Positions 10,154-21,617 of a stretch of 64,000 bases of DNA are shown piece after piece. A program made the position numbers and the translations under genes. Source of the stretch: Armigeres subalbatus (Eukaryota; Arthropoda; Insecta; Diptera; Culicidae). Position 1 is the stretch's first letter; every line of letters begins with the position of its first letter. Where the stretch lies: positions 426,955,781 to 427,019,780 of the forward strand of contig NC_085140.1 of the NCBI RefSeq assembly GCF_024139115.2, written 5' to 3'. Below the pieces are notes generated by a model that was given only the letters and a program-made list of their open reading frames with translations, was not told the origin of the DNA and made no database searches.

Positions 10154-12383
10154 TCACTTCTTAGAGGGCATAAAATCAAAATTCGTCCCGCCGCATTCTA
10201 AAAGATAATTTCAATATGAAAACCGAGAACACGTCAAAATAATCAAACTCATACTCACTGTCCGACGCAGTCCAGCCAACGTGCGCCCCCAAGAACTTGT
10301 TCTCCTCAACAAGCCATTCATAAAGCGGCTGGAAGTATTCCAATATGGCATCGGCACTCATCTTACGCTCTCCGGTCAAAATCTCCATCGCATCAGGCCA
10401 CGGCTTGGACGAACCCAGTGACAGCATTTCCCTAAAACAGTTCAACCATTGACTTTTGCATCTATTTACCAACCATAATTACTCAGTACTTGATCTTGTT
10501 TCCGGCTTCAACGCTCTCGTGGATATCACAGTTGTTTAAAGTCTTTTCCGGATCGCCAGGTACGTACTGCCCGGCTAGACGGCAAGCTGCACGATGGAAC
10601 TGGAACTGAATTACGTAGGATACAAAATAGCGCAAATATTCGACGTCGGCCGACACGTGGTACTTGGCCGGAGCATCAAGATCATCCTCCGTGCGACGGA
10701 CTGGTGGTTCCACACCGCTGAATTGGCTTCGGAGCTGCCAAAAGCGGCAGTTGTATTCATGCGGTTGAATTTCACCCCGGAACAGACTCCAGCGGTATTT
10801 GTCCATGGTGTAGGCGAACGGGAGGAACACAAACTTGGTAACGCCCGAACGATAGAACTGGTTGATCTTCATCTGATCGTCTTCTTCGTAGTCCTTCAGC
10901 AGTCCGACCTTCTTGAGATGCTTCGGCGTGGACACCGACAACGACAGCAAATCACCAACGGCTTCGTGGAATCCTGGATTGGCACCACCACGGTATTCGA
11001 TGGGTTGATGCTGATACTGCAGGTAGTACTGGATGTGTCCGAGCTCGTGATGAACCACAAGGAACTCACGCATGTTAATCCGGGTGCACTGCTTGATGCG
11101 AACATCGTCCGTGGCGAAGAAATCCCAGGCACTGGCGTGACAGACCAGATTGCGTCCGTCGGTAGGTTTCACAAGAATACTCTTGTCCCAGAAGTCCCTG
11201 AAATTGAATTGCGAATTAGTTATTTACTAATATGATTTATAGAATGAAGCGCGAACTGTGGTAGTTTGGTCATGTTGAGAGACTGGAAAAAGTCGTCGCC
11301 CATCTGGAACATCTTCAGTTGGGTGTAGCCCTGCTTATTCATTTCCTTCGTCACGTCCAGAAGCTTCTTTTCCGGGAAGGGTGTGGTGAAATCAGCGATC
11401 TATGAATGGAAATTGTTTTAGAGAATCAGAAGGTGCATGAATAAAAAAAACTTACATTCTCCCAAACTTGTCCCCACAAATTTCCTAGAAGATGAATTGG
11501 GATCGGTCCAGTTTCCGAAACAACCTCCGGTCCGTACTTCTCCCGCAACTTAAATCGTACATATGCATGAATTTGTTCGTACAATGGTTTGATCTGCGTG
11601 ATCACATTCTCAACCTGCTGCTCAAAAGTCGGGTCATCATATTCCTTCAACCAGAGATCAGCACCGTTGTCATAGCCATTGAGTTTCGCCACTTCCTTGG
11701 TCAATTCCAAGTATTTTTGAAAATCGGGTTTGGTAGGTTTGCCGGCCTTGTTGAACCACTCCAGCCAATAATACTTTAACTCCTCCGGATCACGACTAGT
11801 GCCGATAATTTCGGTTATTTCCGGATCGATTGATAAACTGCAGTCGGATCGATCCTTGTACGAGCAAATCTTGACCTTGGCGTAGTTGGACTCCATCCTG
11901 GCAACAGCTCCCAGAAGCTCCTTGTACTTATCCTCTGGTAGTGCCGCCTTGTCCAGTACCGTCAATTTCTGAAACCGCCGTTTCAGATCTTTGTTGCGGA
12001 ACGACCCGTAATCAAATTGTTGCAACTCCCGAGCCACCGACTAACACGTGAATCAAATCAAAAACACAAAAGGTCAAAAACCGATCAAACAAACAAACAA
12101 CGATCGTTATCAGCGCACTGCCTACCTTTGCCACCTCAGCGAACTCAGTGGAAGCCGCGATCTTCTGCTGCTGGTTGAACTCGGTCAGGTTGGAACCGTA
12201 CGCCCAGGCAGCGTGCGTTTGTTTGGCCTTCGATTCTTGGAAGCGCCTCTCGCACCGCTCCAGGGCCTGCAACGCTTTGGCTTCATTCTTCGGCAGAATG
12301 TCGTTGGAGCGGCGAACGGTTCCAGCATGGAGGGCACCGATCGCGACCAGCACGATCAAAATGGAGAAATGGTCGATGAGCAT
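10154..12383 (-). CDS. Ance: Angiotensin-converting-enzyme homologue (secreted M2 dipeptidyl carboxypeptidase), six coding exons
   Basis: The predicted secreted zinc peptidase removes C-terminal dipeptides from peptides. Coding exons on the minus strand are 12383-12126, 12040-11456, 11399-11257, 11197-10490, 10431-10259 and 10197-10154, with phases that join cleanly to give 636 residues (Drosophila Ance is about 615). Residues 1-20 form a signal peptide (MLIDHFSILIVLVAIGALHA). The zinc site is HHELGH with H379 and H383 as ligands, E380 catalytic, and E407 in GFHEAVGD the third ligand. K507, H509 and Y519 of the AKYHVSADVEYLRYF block match the testis-ACE substrate residues at a constant offset of four. 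There is no membrane anchor; the tail ends SDKCGGTNF...SKK. Introns are 56-85 bp. The third intron has a weak donor (GTTCGC), but using it restores the conserved LPQDFWDKS joint. The start chosen follows a 5' splice acceptor at 12407. A paralogue name other than Ance is possible. Confidence 0.93.
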
Positions 12384-12406
12384 CTTTGGATGGGCATCCG
12401 TTGAAA

Positions 12407-12600
12407 CTAGAATATAAATATACAGAAATTCTGTGTTCAAACAACGAATTCTGATAATAAAGTTGCAGAATCACAATCAGTTGAAAGTAATTGTAATTGA
12501 AAGGATTCTTATCACTTTATTCTTCCACGCTGCAATACTTACGATTAACGATGCGACGTAGCCAGATGTTCGATGAGAACTGATCGATGGCGGTACAAGA
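12407..12600 (-). promoter_or_regulatory. 5' untranslated exon, intron and possible initiator of the ANCE gene
   Basis: On the minus strand a donor with sequence GTAAGT begins at 12542 and an acceptor ending CTAG lies at 12407-12410. These imply a 136-bp intron in the 5' untranslated region and a short leader (12406-12384) directly before the ATG at 12383. A TCAGTT initiator-like motif lies near 12578-12583, and no convincing TATA box is visible upstream. The transcription start is inference. Confidence 0.5.
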
Positions 12601-13312
12601 GTATCGAATAAGTATTCATTTTGTGTAACGAAAACTTCGTGAGAGATAACGCTTCAAAGAGATCGTAGGAATTCAGTTTGAGAACAAAATCGATAATAAA
12701 ACAAACCAAGAGCGCCTTCGAAGTAGCGATGTATATAAAATTTATGACACAGACCGTTCCAAAAATAATGAAAACACTTTGTGTAATAAATCTTTTTTTA
12801 GTCAGTCAGTCTAGTATTGTAGACATTGTAATTTATTATTTTTTTTTCAATTGCGTTGAATTTTGAATAGATTTCCATAACATTTTCAAATTAATAATAC
12901 AGGCCATCCTGAAGCAACGTGGTTATTTAGTGAAGATATATAGCCACTTTACTTACCAATTTTAAAACTTTCCAGGCAGAAAGATCACCTGAGCACCATA
13001 CTGGATGGATGGTACCATACTTTCAGAATGAATTCCGCAAACAGATTAGACGGGGAATCCAAAACCCAGCTCCAGCCTGATGTGAAAATGGTCATGAAGT
13101 ACACTCTAAGTATCCGAAACTATTGGACGTTTCTTGTTGGGACAGTTGCAGTTCAGTTTGTCAGTGTATGCTGTCGCGCAAATCCATCCCCAACATTTTT
13201 GCATCGGATCGCGACATTTTAAAATATGTCATGTCGCTCATCTATGTTGTCTAACGCCGGTGTAAAGTATTTTTCTGAATTATTACAATTCGATAATTTT
13301 ACAATTTTATGT
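12600..13312. other. Intergenic DNA upstream of the ANCE gene
   Basis: No gene or clear repeat is seen. It probably contains upstream regulatory sequence for ANCE, but no specific site can be named. Confidence 0.3.
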
Positions 13313-13320
13313 ATTAGCAT

Positions 13321-13710
13321 CAGTGTTGTAAAATGTCATTTGCATTCGTTTGTATAATTTTCCAAGAACTTGTTTCAGAAGGTAGCTATCAATTCATGTT
13401 GTATGACGAACTTATAGCGGTTAAATGGGCCTACAACTTTGTCTAACGAGACTTTGCTGTAAATATGTAATCTGGGGCGTGGGAGGCAAAATGTCATTCA
13501 AATGACATTATGTCAAATGACACGTGACATTTTGGAGAGTTTTCACTCTCCAGCCTTTGATGTTATACTTAGAGCAATGTACCCTTGGACAAAAATATAA
13601 CCCTACTCAAGCGTTATGAGTACATTCAAAATTATGGAAGAAATTTTGCTTCTAAAGAAAGTTATGAGCAAATTAGTCAAATGACATGCAGATGACATTT
13701 TACAAGCCTG
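13321..13710. mobile_element. hAT-type MITE with 8-bp target duplication ATTAGCAT
   Basis: The 390-bp element starts CAGTGTTGTAAAATGTCAT and ends with the inverse of CAGGCTTGTAAAATGTCAT. The 8-bp ATTAGCAT is present on both sides (13313-13320 and 13711-13718), the duplication length typical of the hAT superfamily. The interior repeats AAATGACAT words. It has no transposase and would depend on one supplied elsewhere. Confidence 0.88.
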
Positions 13711-13999
13711 ATTAGCATAATTCGCAAAAACTGAAAAAAGATTGCACTTGCATTAAAATCGTAATTAATTCAAATTGCGTATGGAGACCTATAACGATGT
13801 TTGAACATAAAACTCCCAGAACGCCGTTTCAAATTTATTTTTTTAACATTTCAGTTCTATTAGAACAAAAAGTTAATTGCATAACCCAATACCGACCCAT
13901 TTTTCTAATGTTGATCTAGAAATATGTAGTATAGGATAATCTAAGATAAATTAAATCCACCTATTTTCGACGTTTTGGCGTTGCAGGGAATTTTCTGGA

Positions 14000-14350
14000 T
14001 ATGACTGAAAGTGTGGAAAAGCAGGCATCCAGCTACTACCTTCTACCAAAGGTTTGGCACCACCAACGAGCTGGGAACTGACTTCATAATGCTGGGCAAA
14101 ATGTGCAAAAACGTAATTGGGTGGCAGCCAATCAGCGCAAGAATGTACAAGCTGAAGATCAAAGGCCGTTTCTTCAACTACAATATCATTAACGTGCATT
14201 GCCCACACGAAGAGCGACCCAACGACGGGTAAGAAGCGTAGGTACTATGTACAGCTGGATCAGACATACGATGGATTGCCATTGGACGTCAAAATCGTCA
14301 TCAGTGACATGAACGCTGACAATGAACTGACTATACATATCAACGGTTGC
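14000..14350 (+). pseudogene. RTE-type LINE endonuclease fragment
   Basis: Read across one frameshift near 14230 the translation shows the apurinic-like endonuclease core of an RTE LINE: GTDFIMLGKMCKNVIGWQPI, then RMYKLKIKGRFFNYNIINVH and CPHEERPND, followed in another frame by YYVQLDQTYDGLPLDVKIVI and SDMNADN. The final block corresponds to the GDFNAKVG catalytic motif with G replaced by S and F by M, so the domain is inactive. Both ends are truncated. Confidence 0.75.
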
Positions 14351-15285
14351 TACTCCGTGATTGATCAGAACTGGGGCAAACTGCACTTCGATCCAAGTAA
14401 ATAATAGTTGAGGTTTGCCATCTGTTCTCGAAGTGCACGTTTCAGTCGCTCTCAAATGTTGATCAATAAGGCCACGTCCGGTTGGGAAAAATAGGTAATG
14501 CTAGTGTGTGGTTATTGTTGCTAAAAGAGACCAAGAATACCTCTGCATCTCCACAATAACCACGGGAAGTAGGTTGTGTTTGTTGGGTGGAGTAATGAGA
14601 AACATAGATTGGGATTCACCATGGAAAGTGATGTGACATGTGCAACTTCTATTCTACTAATTTGTACGTACATTTAAAAATGCAGCAGTATTTGCATTTC
14701 CTTATCTGATCTTCTAGATTAGATCAACTGATACTCAACTGAGTACTTAGAATACTTGTTGAATGGAAGGAATGTATCTGAGGGCAAGAAGCCTAAAATA
14801 TAAGAGACCTTTTTGACGGATTTTGTCTACGGTCTCAATGCTGCCGGTGAGATGGTGATGACCCATTCTCACCCCCGATGGCGGTACTAAACTTGTTTTC
14901 AATATTTATCGAGTTTTTAACAATAAATGCATTTTATCGATATGTCGTGTGTCACAAAAACATGGGATATTGCTAGGAGAATCGCATGTCCAAAACAAAG
15001 CTCTCTCCTAGAATGAGAACATGGATGAACCATAACAATTTGGGACATACCTAACAATTGCTGGTTGAGTTTCAATTTTATACAAAACTTGACACCCATC
15101 AAACTGAATGATGCCTATACGGAAAATGTTTGCTGTTGTAAAGTTTTGCGAATCCACGAATCACGTTAAGCTTGAACATAAAAGCAAAATCTAGTCATAC
15201 GAAGTGATTTCTAGATCAATATGATTGCTGGTAAATCAATTTCTTCAACTTTCTTTACACCGTATCGGATAATAGACAATGCTAC
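14351..15285. other. Gene-free stretch
   Basis: No gene is recognised. The phrase ATGACCCATTCTCACCCCC near 14858 recurs at 58078, so a dispersed repeat is present in fragments. Confidence 0.35.
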
Positions 15286-15289
15286 ATCC

Positions 15290-17880
15290 GCTATAAGCTA
15301 ACGCACCTGACTCTGCACCGCCGATCCATTGGACATCATTCGCGATACAGATTTTATCGCCAATGAAGCACGTTGGCATACATAATCGACGTTGCTCGTA
15401 AAATTGAGATTATCGTCTATCATCACGCCCAGATGCTTTAATGACCTTACGGAATTAACTGTACAGGTCTTTATTCTTATCCGTTACCTAATACCTCTCC
15501 TATTTAAACCACGCGCTATCTTAGCCGTTTCCGTTACCGACCGCATTGCTTCGATGGTAGAACGGCCTTTGTGGGACCCATACTGGTTGCTTGATAAGCC
15601 ACCAGCACAATCCGTATAGTCCGTAAATCTATTCAAGATTACCCTTTCTAACAATTTAACACTTGTGGCGAGTAGGCAAATTGGTCTGTATGCCGAAGGC
15701 TCTCCCGGGGATTTCCCAAGCGTAAGCAATAGCACCAACTTCTACCGTTTCCAACGATCTAGGAAGTTTCCTTCGTCCAGGCAACGTTGGAGGCAGCTCC
15801 TGAACATATCTGGAGCCGCAAGAATCGCGTGCTTAAGGGCCAGGTTAGGAATACAACCCGGTCCTGGTACCTTGTTTAGCTTAAGTTTTCTTGCAACGGC
15901 GATAAGCTCATCGTTAGTCACTAACGGTACCACGTTCACTGACTCGTACGGTGTGGCGGGCCAGTCTGATGCGTCATGCTTCGGGAAGTAAACTTCAGCG
16001 ATCCTGGCTAACATCTCCGAGGATTTCTCAGGAGGTGCGCTGTTGCCACCCCCTTTTCAAAGCAGGCTCTCTTACTACGTTTGATTTCGTAGTTCAGAGC
16101 TCTGCTCGCTGCTTGGAATACCCGGCGTCTTTTTAGTCTGTCCGCTTCGATCCTAGCACGTCACAACCTACTTCCCTAGCAGCACATATGTTCCTCATTG
16201 GTTTCTGCTACTGATATGTGACCAGATTCAGTCACAATCAAGTTGCTGTAACCATTTTTGTCTGACTTGTGCTGTTCGGGTTTTAGCTCTAAAACAGTTT
16301 CAGCGAAGGTCAGCTATCGTGCTCGTCCACCAGTGCACCGGTTTACGTTTGCCAGTTGGCATAGTCCTCCTAGGCATTGTTACTGCATATGCTCGTGTTA
16401 GAACATCGAAAAACTCATCATCACTAAGGCCTAGAGTCCGATTTTCCATCAGTAGCGATTCTTCCGGCAGTTCTGGGTCGATCTGCGAGGTACGCCATCC
16501 TAGATCAGCTTTACCGACCCTAGTTTCACAATTCAGACAAAATTTGGTTGCAGTAACTCAAATGTGACTAAATTCGGTTGTATATGGGTTACATTAACTT
16601 ATGTGCAACATGTGTGGCGCTCGGAGACCCACCTTGTGGTTCTATTAGGGGTATAGCTGACCATAAAATGCATTTCCTTGCTAGCAGTATACCCTTCGTG
16701 AACCCTCCTTTTAGGCTCCACCGTCCATCCCGCGCTGCATAAGGTCACATCGATGCATGGCTCGCCATTCGGTCCTCTAGCATTAGTGAGCCGAGAGACC
16801 CAATCCACTGCCCACGCGTTGAAGTCACCTGCTACAACTAATGGTTTAAGACCAGTTAGTTTCGCACCCTAGTATACTGCTCTATGCTCCAGTATACCCT
16901 AGTATACAGAGCCTAGTCGGACAGCAAGGCAACATTAGTCTTATTCTCGTTCGCCGACTGCCTCGCAGTGGTTGAGATTTAGCTGAGCTACCTGCATGAC
17001 CGAGCCCGTCTGGGAGCCGGACAGACCTGCCCACCGGATGGGTCTTTGTTGACTGTGCCAGGACCACAGATCAAATACCATGATGCGCAGGTGGAGACTT
17101 GTGACCTTCAGCTCCACACCTCCGGAAAAGCCGACTCCGATCAGGGCCTTTCCAGTCATATGACTTATGTTCGTAATCGAAACACTTGCAGCAGTTCACC
17201 GGCTTCGGTAATTTCGTCCAGGCCTCAGATATGGATTACTTCCACTGAGCAGAAGGCTTCAACTGAACCGCATCATCCAGTACTACTTCTGCCAACTTTT
17301 TATACGCGGAACTCTCCCGCGCAGCATCCATGCTTCAAGACGATGATCATTTCGCCCTTCGCTCCTTCTTCGCCTTTTTGGGGTTCACAACTTCTCTTAG
17401 AGCTGGCTTTTCTACCAGCGAACTTCGGTAGTCCTCGTAGAAGGAGAAACTGGTTTCCGTCGTTCCTTAGGGTTGGCAGTCTGCTCAACCTCCTTCCGAC
17501 GGATGTTATTAACTTTCCTCTTGTGCAACACCGGCTTGGTACTAGCTCCCTTCAGGTCGGTTGCCATACTGACCTTTGAAGTTGCTCCTGTGACAGTCAT
17601 GCGTCTGCGGAGTTCTGCAGTCTGGCTTTCTGCCAGCTGCTTTTTTTCAGTAAGGACTCGAATCTTCGAATCGGCTTCATTCCTGGCCTCCACCACTTGG
17701 CTCACTACCAACTGTTTTTTCCTCGGTAAGTTGGCGGATCTTTCGTTCCGCCTCCTTACGTACCTGCAGCAAGGACTTCCATTCCTGCTTTGCCTCTACA
17801 ACCATGTTGTAGAGGGTCAGCACGGACTTCTTAAAGTCCATGCTGTACTTCCCGGCGTTATCCAGAAAAAAACATGATTA
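15290..17880 (-). pseudogene. R1-clade non-LTR retrotransposon, internally deleted and frameshifted
   Basis: Read on the minus strand the parts come in the expected order. There is a gag coiled coil (KYSMDFKKSVLTLYNMVVEA and EADSKIRVLTEKKQLAE, 17860-17600), then CCHC zinc knuckles (CCKCFDYEHKSYDW, RRCGAEGHK, about 17190-17090). Next come the endonuclease start (VAQLNLNHCEAVGERE near 16970) and the endonuclease DWVSRLTNARGPNG motif (16800-16760). RT blocks follow: ARKLKLNKVPGPGCIPNLAL (15915-15850), SAYRPICLLATSVKLLERVI (15690-15630) and GSHKGRSTIEAM (15575-15540). Just after, VRSLKHLGVMIDDNLNF (15450-15390) follows with the YADD catalytic segment missing, so an internal deletion has removed the active site. 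Several stops and frameshifts confirm it is dead. Confidence 0.85.
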
Positions 17881-18084
17881 CGTCCATAAGGTCTGTAATT
17901 ACCTTCATTTTCATTATTTTTTTTAATTTCCTAATGATATTTGAATGCAAAATATTGATATTGTCGCCTGATTTTTTATCATTTATGTCAATCATGTCCA
18001 TATCTCATTTTGCTATTATCAAGATTTGATATTATTGAGTTATTTTCGTCTGCTCGGGTACCGGTATAATGAAAGTTTTGTGGA

Positions 18085-18545
18085 TAGTCAGTTTGATACG
18101 GCGGCGAACTCTATCCGATCGGAGCAACATGCGGAGTCCAAATTATGTACGGTTGAACTCGTAGATTCTCGAACTCGCGAACGTTTTGGAGTACCAAGAA
18201 AATCTCATAGAAAATTGTGCTTCTATTATGCGCATATGTCTATTGGACCAGACTAGGTATATGTCGAGGATAAGAACATTGCAAGAGCCTTGATTGATCT
18301 GGTAGATATATTGAGCTGAATTCGATAATGTTTTGGGGTACCTTGAACATCTCGTATTAAAAAAAAATGGGTTAACAAGATGCGCAATAGACATATTGGA
18401 CAGGATTGGAGATATGCCGATGATGAGGGCAATGCTTAAGCCTTGGTTGATCCAGTAGATACTTTGGGTTGAAATTGAGATACTCCAAACCTTTATCATC
18501 TCGTATACCTAGAAATTGTCCACTGTTCCAACGATCAAGATGACT
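18085..18545. repeat. Decayed tandem repeat, period about 152 bp
   Basis: About three diverged copies share landmarks: TATGCGCATATGTCTATTGG at 18228 against ATGCGCAATAGACATATTGG at 18382, TTTTGGGGTACC against TTTTGGAGTACC, and CTTGGTTGATCCAGTAGATA against CTTGATTGATCTGGTAGATA. The family also occurs in reverse at 470-800. Not coding. Confidence 0.6.
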
Positions 18546-18634
18546 AAACTTGATTGAGTGTTTCTAGATTTATCTGCATGCTCTCAGAAGCGAAATCTCC
18601 CAAAGGTTTTTGATTTCTGGGTCTTTAGGGTATA

Positions 18635-19150
18635 CAGGGTGTTCAATAAGTTCGAATACAAATGTTTGATCATTGTGTTTGTAAGCCCAATGTACATATT
18701 CTGTATTAGTGTCAGCGTTAGCGGTATATATAAGCTATCGGATGTGTGTGGTGTCGACATTCTGTCACTTGTTGTTTGTTTATTACGCGCGTTGAAAATA
18801 GATTGGGGCATCATAAATAGACGTTTTTGAATGTCGAAATCATTGCGGCGTACTTCAAAAATGAGTTTTTTTTAGCCTAATATGGGAACAATTTCATCGA
18901 CTTTTTGGACAAAAGATTGCGACCACCCAGCTTCCCGGATTTGAACCCTCTTAGCTTTTTTGCTTGGTTCTTTATTATGTTAAAGCTGTACGAATACAAG
19001 GTCAGTAACTTGGACCAGTTCAAGGCGTTATTCTCAAAATCTGGAACGAAACGCCCATGCAGACCGTGCGTGCCGCTTGCGATGGGTTTTAGAAACGTTT
19101 GAAGCTCGTGAAGAAGTACAAAATAGAGGTCATTCCAAAAGAAATGTTAC
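18635..19150 (+). pseudogene. mariner-superfamily transposon relic
   Basis: The left end CAGGGTGTTCAATAAGTTCG follows a TA at 18633-18634, as expected for an IS630/mariner terminal repeat. From 18900 the translation reads DKRLRPPSFPDLNPLSFFAW, then YEYKVSNLDQFKALFSK, matching the last catalytic block (PDLNP) and C-terminus of mariner-like transposases. Most of the transposase between 18660 and 18900 is deleted and stops follow. No right terminal repeat was found. Confidence 0.65.
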
Positions 19151-19208
19151 AAACGTTCCTTATAAATAATACTTCCAATGAAATACAACCGTTATGTGGG
19201 AAATGCTA

Positions 19209-19447
19209 CACACTTAAATAGATTCTATGAGTTCGGTAAAACAAATTACTGAATTCGTCGGTAATCCAAAAAATTACAAACATTTCGGTGATTTCTCGGG
19301 TGATCACTGAAAACATTACCGAGTTTCGTGAATTTTATTCAATTTTACCGAGATCGGTAATCTTTTTTACCGACAAAGAATGTAAATTGTTTAATTCACC
19401 GACTTCGGTAAATTATCAGTAGTAGTCGGTAATTTATTCTAAGTGTG
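19209..19447. mobile_element. MITE built of CGGTAA words, TA target duplication
   Basis: The ends are CACACTTAAATA and its inverse TTCTAAGTGTG, both flanked by TA (19207-19208 and 19448-19449). The interior has repeated TTCGGTAA, GTCGGTAAT and TTTACCGA words in both orientations, giving a highly self-complementary 239-bp element. Non-coding. Confidence 0.7.
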
Positions 19448-19459
19448 TATAGTCGAAAT

Positions 19460-19570
19460 TTATGAGTGCCACACATAAAGGATATGATTGGATTTTTGTC
19501 AGTGTGGAAGAAGGAGTACTTTGGGTATCAAGTCATATTATCTGACGAAAGCAAGTACATACATCACACA
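19460..19570 (+). pseudogene. Tc1-type transposase scrap
   Basis: A short stretch reads KKEYFGYQVILSDESKYIHH, the region around the first catalytic aspartate (SDESKY) of Tc1 transposases. The same motif recurs in the larger Tc1 copy that follows (LSDESKYSIFGSDGR near 20585), so this is a separate truncated fragment. Confidence 0.6.
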
Positions 19571-19635
19571 CTTAATTTTTTTTACCGGGATCTCAGCAAA
19601 ATGTTAAACTTTTACCGTCAATTTTTTTCGTCAAT

Positions 19636-21441
19636 TTCGCTCGCTCAAAAAGTATTCGTCTATTCAGAAAATAATCGAGTGAAACACGAATATAATAGTT
19701 TTATTCGCATGTAGTTACACTAACACACTCTAGTGATGTCTAGCAACATTTTTGTCAATATTCAATGACAGATCAAATAATGTTTTTGTTTTGTTTGAAC
19801 TTGGCGCGGAAAATAGAAGCACCATGGGTGGGAAAAGTAAAAAGATGAGTTCAAATGAAAAAAAAACTTATTCTACGCCTGCATAATTAGTGCAAGTTGA
19901 CTTATGACTTTGCAAGAAATGTGAGTAGACCAAGGGTAGTAAGAATTCAACCATTTAATTGGTGATTGATCGCATCAGCGCCACAAAAATCTTCTTCTTC
20001 TTCTTCTTATTGGCATTACATCCCCACACTGGGACAGAGCCGCCTCGCAGCTTAGTGTTCATTAAGCACTTCCACAGTTATTAACTGCGAGGTTTCTAAG
20101 CCAGGTTACCATTTTTGCATTCGTATATCATGAGGCTAACACGATGATACTTTTATGCCCAGGGAAGTCGAGACAATTTCCAATCCGAAAATTGCCTAGA
20201 CCGGCACCGGGAATCGAACCCAGCCACCCTCAGCATGGTCTTGCTTTGTAGCCGCGCGTCTTACCGCACGGCTAAGGAGGGCCAAAAATCTATCAAAACA
20301 AATACCAAAGTGGTCGTCAGCGATGATAAACTGATAACGATGAGCGATTTATTGTACGGAAAATTTAAAAAAATCTTTATAAACGAGTTCACCCGTATAG
20401 GCAAGTGAGTTGGAGAGAAGAAGTGCTCAGATATGAACCAATACTAACAGAAATACCTGTGAAAAGTATGGGTACAATGGGCGAGTATCACGGAAGAAAA
20501 TTCAAGTGAGCCATAAAATTATCAAAAACAGCTCGATTTCAGCTAAAAATATCGCTGGAAGAAGGATGACTTTCGGAATCAAGTCATGTTATCTGACGAA
20601 AGCAAGTACAGCATATTTGGATCAGATGGCCGATGTATGGTATGGCGGAAAAGGAATATTGAGATACAGCCGCAGAATCTGTTTTGAGCAGTAAAGCATG
20701 GTGGGGGCTCCGTCATGGTCTCTGAGGTGCTTGAGCGCAACCGGTGTGGGAAAATTTCACATTATTGTAGGAATTATGTATCACAAAATGTTCATCCTCA
20801 TTTTGAAAGAAAATTTGAACGCCAGTGCTGAGAAATTGGGCTTACAGGGAACATACATCTTACAGGTTGATAATTACCTCAAGCACACAGCCCAAAGTAC
20901 TAAGCTGTAGCTACTCTATAATACCCCAATCAACTCAAAACGCCTCCTCAGATCCCAGATATGAATCCAATTTAACTCCATCGGAAGGTTCTGGACGACA
21001 AACTTTTCGCAAAATTCGTGAAAGTCATATTTCCTAAAACAACGAATTGAAATTAGTGTTGAAAGAGAAATGGAAGAATATTCCGTCCCCTATTACGGCT
21101 AACTTGGTCAGTTCCATACCACAAGAACTACAGTCCATCATAGATACACAGGGGAATCCAACGAAATATTGAATTCCATTCTACAACTCCTGTTTTCGTT
21201 TCAAAAGCGCGCTAAACCTTACTAGACGAATACTTTTTGAGCCCGTATGAATTGTTATGTTTTGTTACCTTTGTTTTGTTATTGTTTTATTTTTCTGTTT
21301 GTTTTTTAACAGTAAAGATGAATTCATTAATTTGCTACACAATGTAATCGATAGTTTTATTTTTTTGAGCTTACTAGATTCTATCTTTGACATTTTCTAG
21401 AAAACACACAGCTAGACGAATACTTTTTGGACTCACTGTAT
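19636..21441 (+). pseudogene. Tc1-family transposon, transposase broken and interrupted by a SINE
   Basis: The right terminus is GACGAATACTTTTTGGACTC then ACTGTA (21414-21441). The left terminus near 19640 carries CAAAAAGTATTCGTCTA in inverse orientation. The transposase begins near 19824 (MGGKSKKMSSNEKK). It continues past the SINE insertion as KVVVSDDKLITMSDLLYGKF, then SDESKYSIFGSDGR with the first D (20585), GGSVMVSEVLERNRCGKFH (20700), LQVDNYLKHTAQSTKL with the second D (20865-20910), and a decayed third block after RSQI/PDMNPI (20950). Several frameshifts and stops exclude function. A direct copy of the 3' end follows at 21442-21617. Confidence 0.8.
19992..20282 (-). mobile_element. tRNA-derived SINE with AAG tail (Feilai-like), full length
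   Basis: On the minus strand it runs from GGCCCTCCTTAGCCGTGCGG (box A region) through GGTTCGATTCCCGG (box B) and a tRNA-unrelated body to a tail of AAG triplets. CAAAAATC flanks both sides (19984-19991 and 20283-20290) as the target duplication. It interrupts the Tc1 element, so it is younger. Structure and triplet tail resemble the Aedes Feilai family; the name is from memory. Unlike the two copies inside the hairpin array, it keeps about 13 bp after CCGTGCGG. Confidence 0.85.
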
Positions 21442-21617
21442 ATTGAAAGGTGCTGAACGACAAAATTCGTAAAAGTCACATTACGTAAACATCACATTAC
21501 AACGAATTGAAATTAGCATTGAAAGAAGGATGGGAGAAAATCCCGTCCCCCGCTAATTTGGTCAGTTTAATTTTCTAGAAAACATACAGCAAGACGAATA
21601 CTTTTTGGACTCACTGA
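21442..21617 (+). mobile_element. Duplicated 3' end of the Tc1-family element
   Basis: The sequence repeats the end of the Tc1 copy (landmarks AACGAATTGAAATTAG and CCGTCCCC) and again finishes GACGAATACTTTTTGGACTC then ACTG. It is a non-autonomous fragment or a tandem end duplication. Confidence 0.65.

Noticed and set aside
10594..11235. 213-codon plus-strand frame
   Set aside because: It is antisense to ANCE exon 4; codon constraint clearly belongs to the minus-strand peptidase.
12048..12404. 118-codon plus-strand frame
   Set aside because: It is antisense to ANCE exon 1 and the adjoining intron, with no domain.
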